DNA from: DATGHS01 sp035307785
GTDB lineage: Bacteria; Planctomycetota; Planctomycetia; Gemmatales; Gemmataceae
DNA length: 6,594 nt
Reading direction: 5' to 3'
NCBI GenBank assembly: GCA_035307785.1
Contig: DATGHS010000091.1
Coordinates: 1 to 6,594, forward strand
Part shown: positions 5,806-6,594 of the stretch, one piece after another
Layout: each line of letters begins with the position of its first letter
Position numbering within the stretch: the stretch's first letter is position 1
Program-made: the position numbers and the translations under genes
Notes under the pieces: generated by a model
What the model saw: the letters and a program-made list of their open reading frames with translations, nothing else
Told to the model about the DNA's origin: nothing
Databases searched by the model: none

Positions 5806-6594
5806 TTACGGCGCGCGCACCGTCAGTTCGTTCTTGATCAGGCCGACGCCGGGCGTCAGCCGCAATAGAGACTCGGCCAGCCGCCGCTCGTGGTCGTTGG
5901 CTACGACGCCGCGCAGCGTGACGAGCCGGCCTTCCACGGAGATGGAAATACTAGGCTGAGACGTGAGAGAAGTCGAGCGATCCAGGATGTCGCGAAGTTG
6001 GGCTTGCAGGATGCCGCCGGTCGGCACATTTACCGGAAAGGTGTCGTCGAGCATGGCCGCAACGGCAGGGCGACGTGTAGTGAGCTGGGTCACCGCGCCA
6101 AGATCCGCGTTGCTATTGTTGAGAGAGCTTTGCGATAAACCGCCGCGGCCGCCCACCGAAGTGGTTGCCAATGCTTGGGCGGTGGCCTTCGGCGTTTGGA
6201 TCGTGTAGAGGGGCTGGCCGAATGACCCCATCGTCCGAGTGAGGGAGGATGTATTAAAGGCCGTGGAGAAGCCGGTAGCGAAATAAGGGAACAAGACATT
6301 CGATTGATTCACTGGATTCGAAACTCCGCCCGTGCCCGTGCCACCGCGGCCCCCGCCCGTGTTGCCGAAGGTGCTGCCGCTGCCGGTAAAGCCGGTATTG
6401 CTGCCGGTGCTGCCGGAGCCGAAAAAGTTGGAACTCGAACTGCTGCCACCGAAACCGCTGGCACCACCCCCAAAGCTGGTCGCTGTGCCGCTGCTGCTGA
6501 TGGAAGTTCCGCCGAATCCGCCCGAACCGCCGCCAAAACCGCCGCCAGCCGACATGCCTTGCGCCAGCGCCAAAGCCGGAACCAACAATAGCGC
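5806..6594 (-). CDS. Secreted Gly/Ser-rich BON-domain protein, N-terminus cut by the window edge
   Basis: 262 residues are visible; the frame stays open to the right edge, so the true start lies outside. A TTG at 6588 is inside the hydrophobic core of a signal peptide and is unlikely to be the start. The visible leader L-L-L-V-P-A-L-A-L-A then Q-G fits signal peptidase I cleavage after Ala-Leu-Ala, so the product is exported to the periplasm or beyond. Numbering from the codon at 6588, residues about 12-90 are low-complexity Gly/Ser with repeated G-G-F-G-G, and 91-190 is an uncharacterised linker. Residues about 195-257 are a BON domain (hydrophobic strand, then V-T-L-R-G-V-V, then E-R-R-L-A-E-S-L-L and T-P-G-V). 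BON domains, as in OsmY, are linked to membrane or phospholipid association and envelope maintenance. The stop codon is 2 nt from the downstream beta-helix ATG, so the two genes are very likely co-transcribed. Confidence 0.85.
   Translation of the reverse strand, partial: ALLLVPALALAQGMSAGGGFGGGSGGFGGTSISSSGTATSFGGGASGFGGSSSSSNFFGSGSTGSNTGFTGSGSTFGNTGGGRGGTGTGGVSNPVNQSNVLFPYFATGFSTAFNTSSLTRTMGSFGQPLYTIQTPKATAQALATTSVGGRGGLSQSSLNNSNADLGAVTQLTTRRPAVAAMLDDTFPVNVPTGGILQAQLRDILDRSTSLTSQPSISISVEGRLVTLRGVVANDHERRLAESLLRLTPGVGLIKNELTVRAP

Noticed and set aside
4013..5959. A 648-codon open frame on the plus strand, antisense to the beta-helix gene, with its own repetitive protein pattern.
   Set aside because: Its periodicity is the mirror of the minus-strand rungs, it crosses the junction between two real genes, and its translation shows no domain. 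The minus-strand frame has a coherent beta-helix pattern.
6586..6588. TTG at 6588 as the start of the BON protein.
   Set aside because: It falls in the middle of the signal-peptide hydrophobic core and lacks an N-terminal charged region. The frame remains open to the window edge.
6304..6591. Ala-rich frames on both strands opposite or overlapping the Gly-rich tract of the BON gene.
   Set aside because: They are frame shadows of Gly/Ser-coding repeats and show no domain. The BON frame has a signal peptide and a BON domain.

Overview
The window looks like chromosomal DNA from a GC-rich bacterium, most likely a planctomycete (Pirellulales-like). That assignment is inference from gene content: a long cytosolic parallel beta-helix protein, a Gly-rich secreted BON protein, and a tiny basic conserved protein. 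No rRNA or other marker gene is present to confirm it. I see no tRNA, rRNA, CRISPR array, insertion sequence or attachment site.

Layout. Bases 1-198 are a leader with no gene I can support. A CLC-family chloride transporter/channel with two C-terminal CBS domains (199-2097, +) ends in a strong hairpin (2096-2123). Next comes a compact plus-strand pair: a 50-residue very basic protein (2193-2345) and, 22 nt later, an alpha/beta hydrolase of the dienelactone-hydrolase type (2368-3048). A hairpin with a short T run (3075-3098) separates them from a convergent minus-strand pair. That pair is read from the right edge leftwards: a secreted, Gly/Ser-rich BON-domain protein cut by the window edge (5806-6594), then an 882-890 residue right-handed parallel beta-helix protein (3131-5803). 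Only 2 nt separate the BON stop codon from the beta-helix ATG.

The most remarkable object is the beta-helix protein. From residue 135 it is an almost uninterrupted series of 32 rungs of 23 residues. Two rung types alternate strictly. One type starts Pro-x-hydrophobic-Arg-x-Cys; the other starts Gly-x-hydrophobic-Glu-Asp/Asn-Cys. Stacked in a helix, this predicts an alternating Arg/Glu ladder beside a near-continuous Cys ladder. The last 16 rungs are two back-to-back copies of an 8-rung block (residues 501-698 and 699-882), so the gene grew at least partly by segmental duplication. From memory, the nearest architectural parallel is the beta-helix of eukaryotic FBXO11 and similar bacterial proteins. 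No function can be assigned from sequence alone.

Working together: the BON and beta-helix genes are probably one transcript, although one product is exported and the other has no visible signal peptide. The small basic protein and the hydrolase are probably a second transcript. The CLC gene looks like its own unit.
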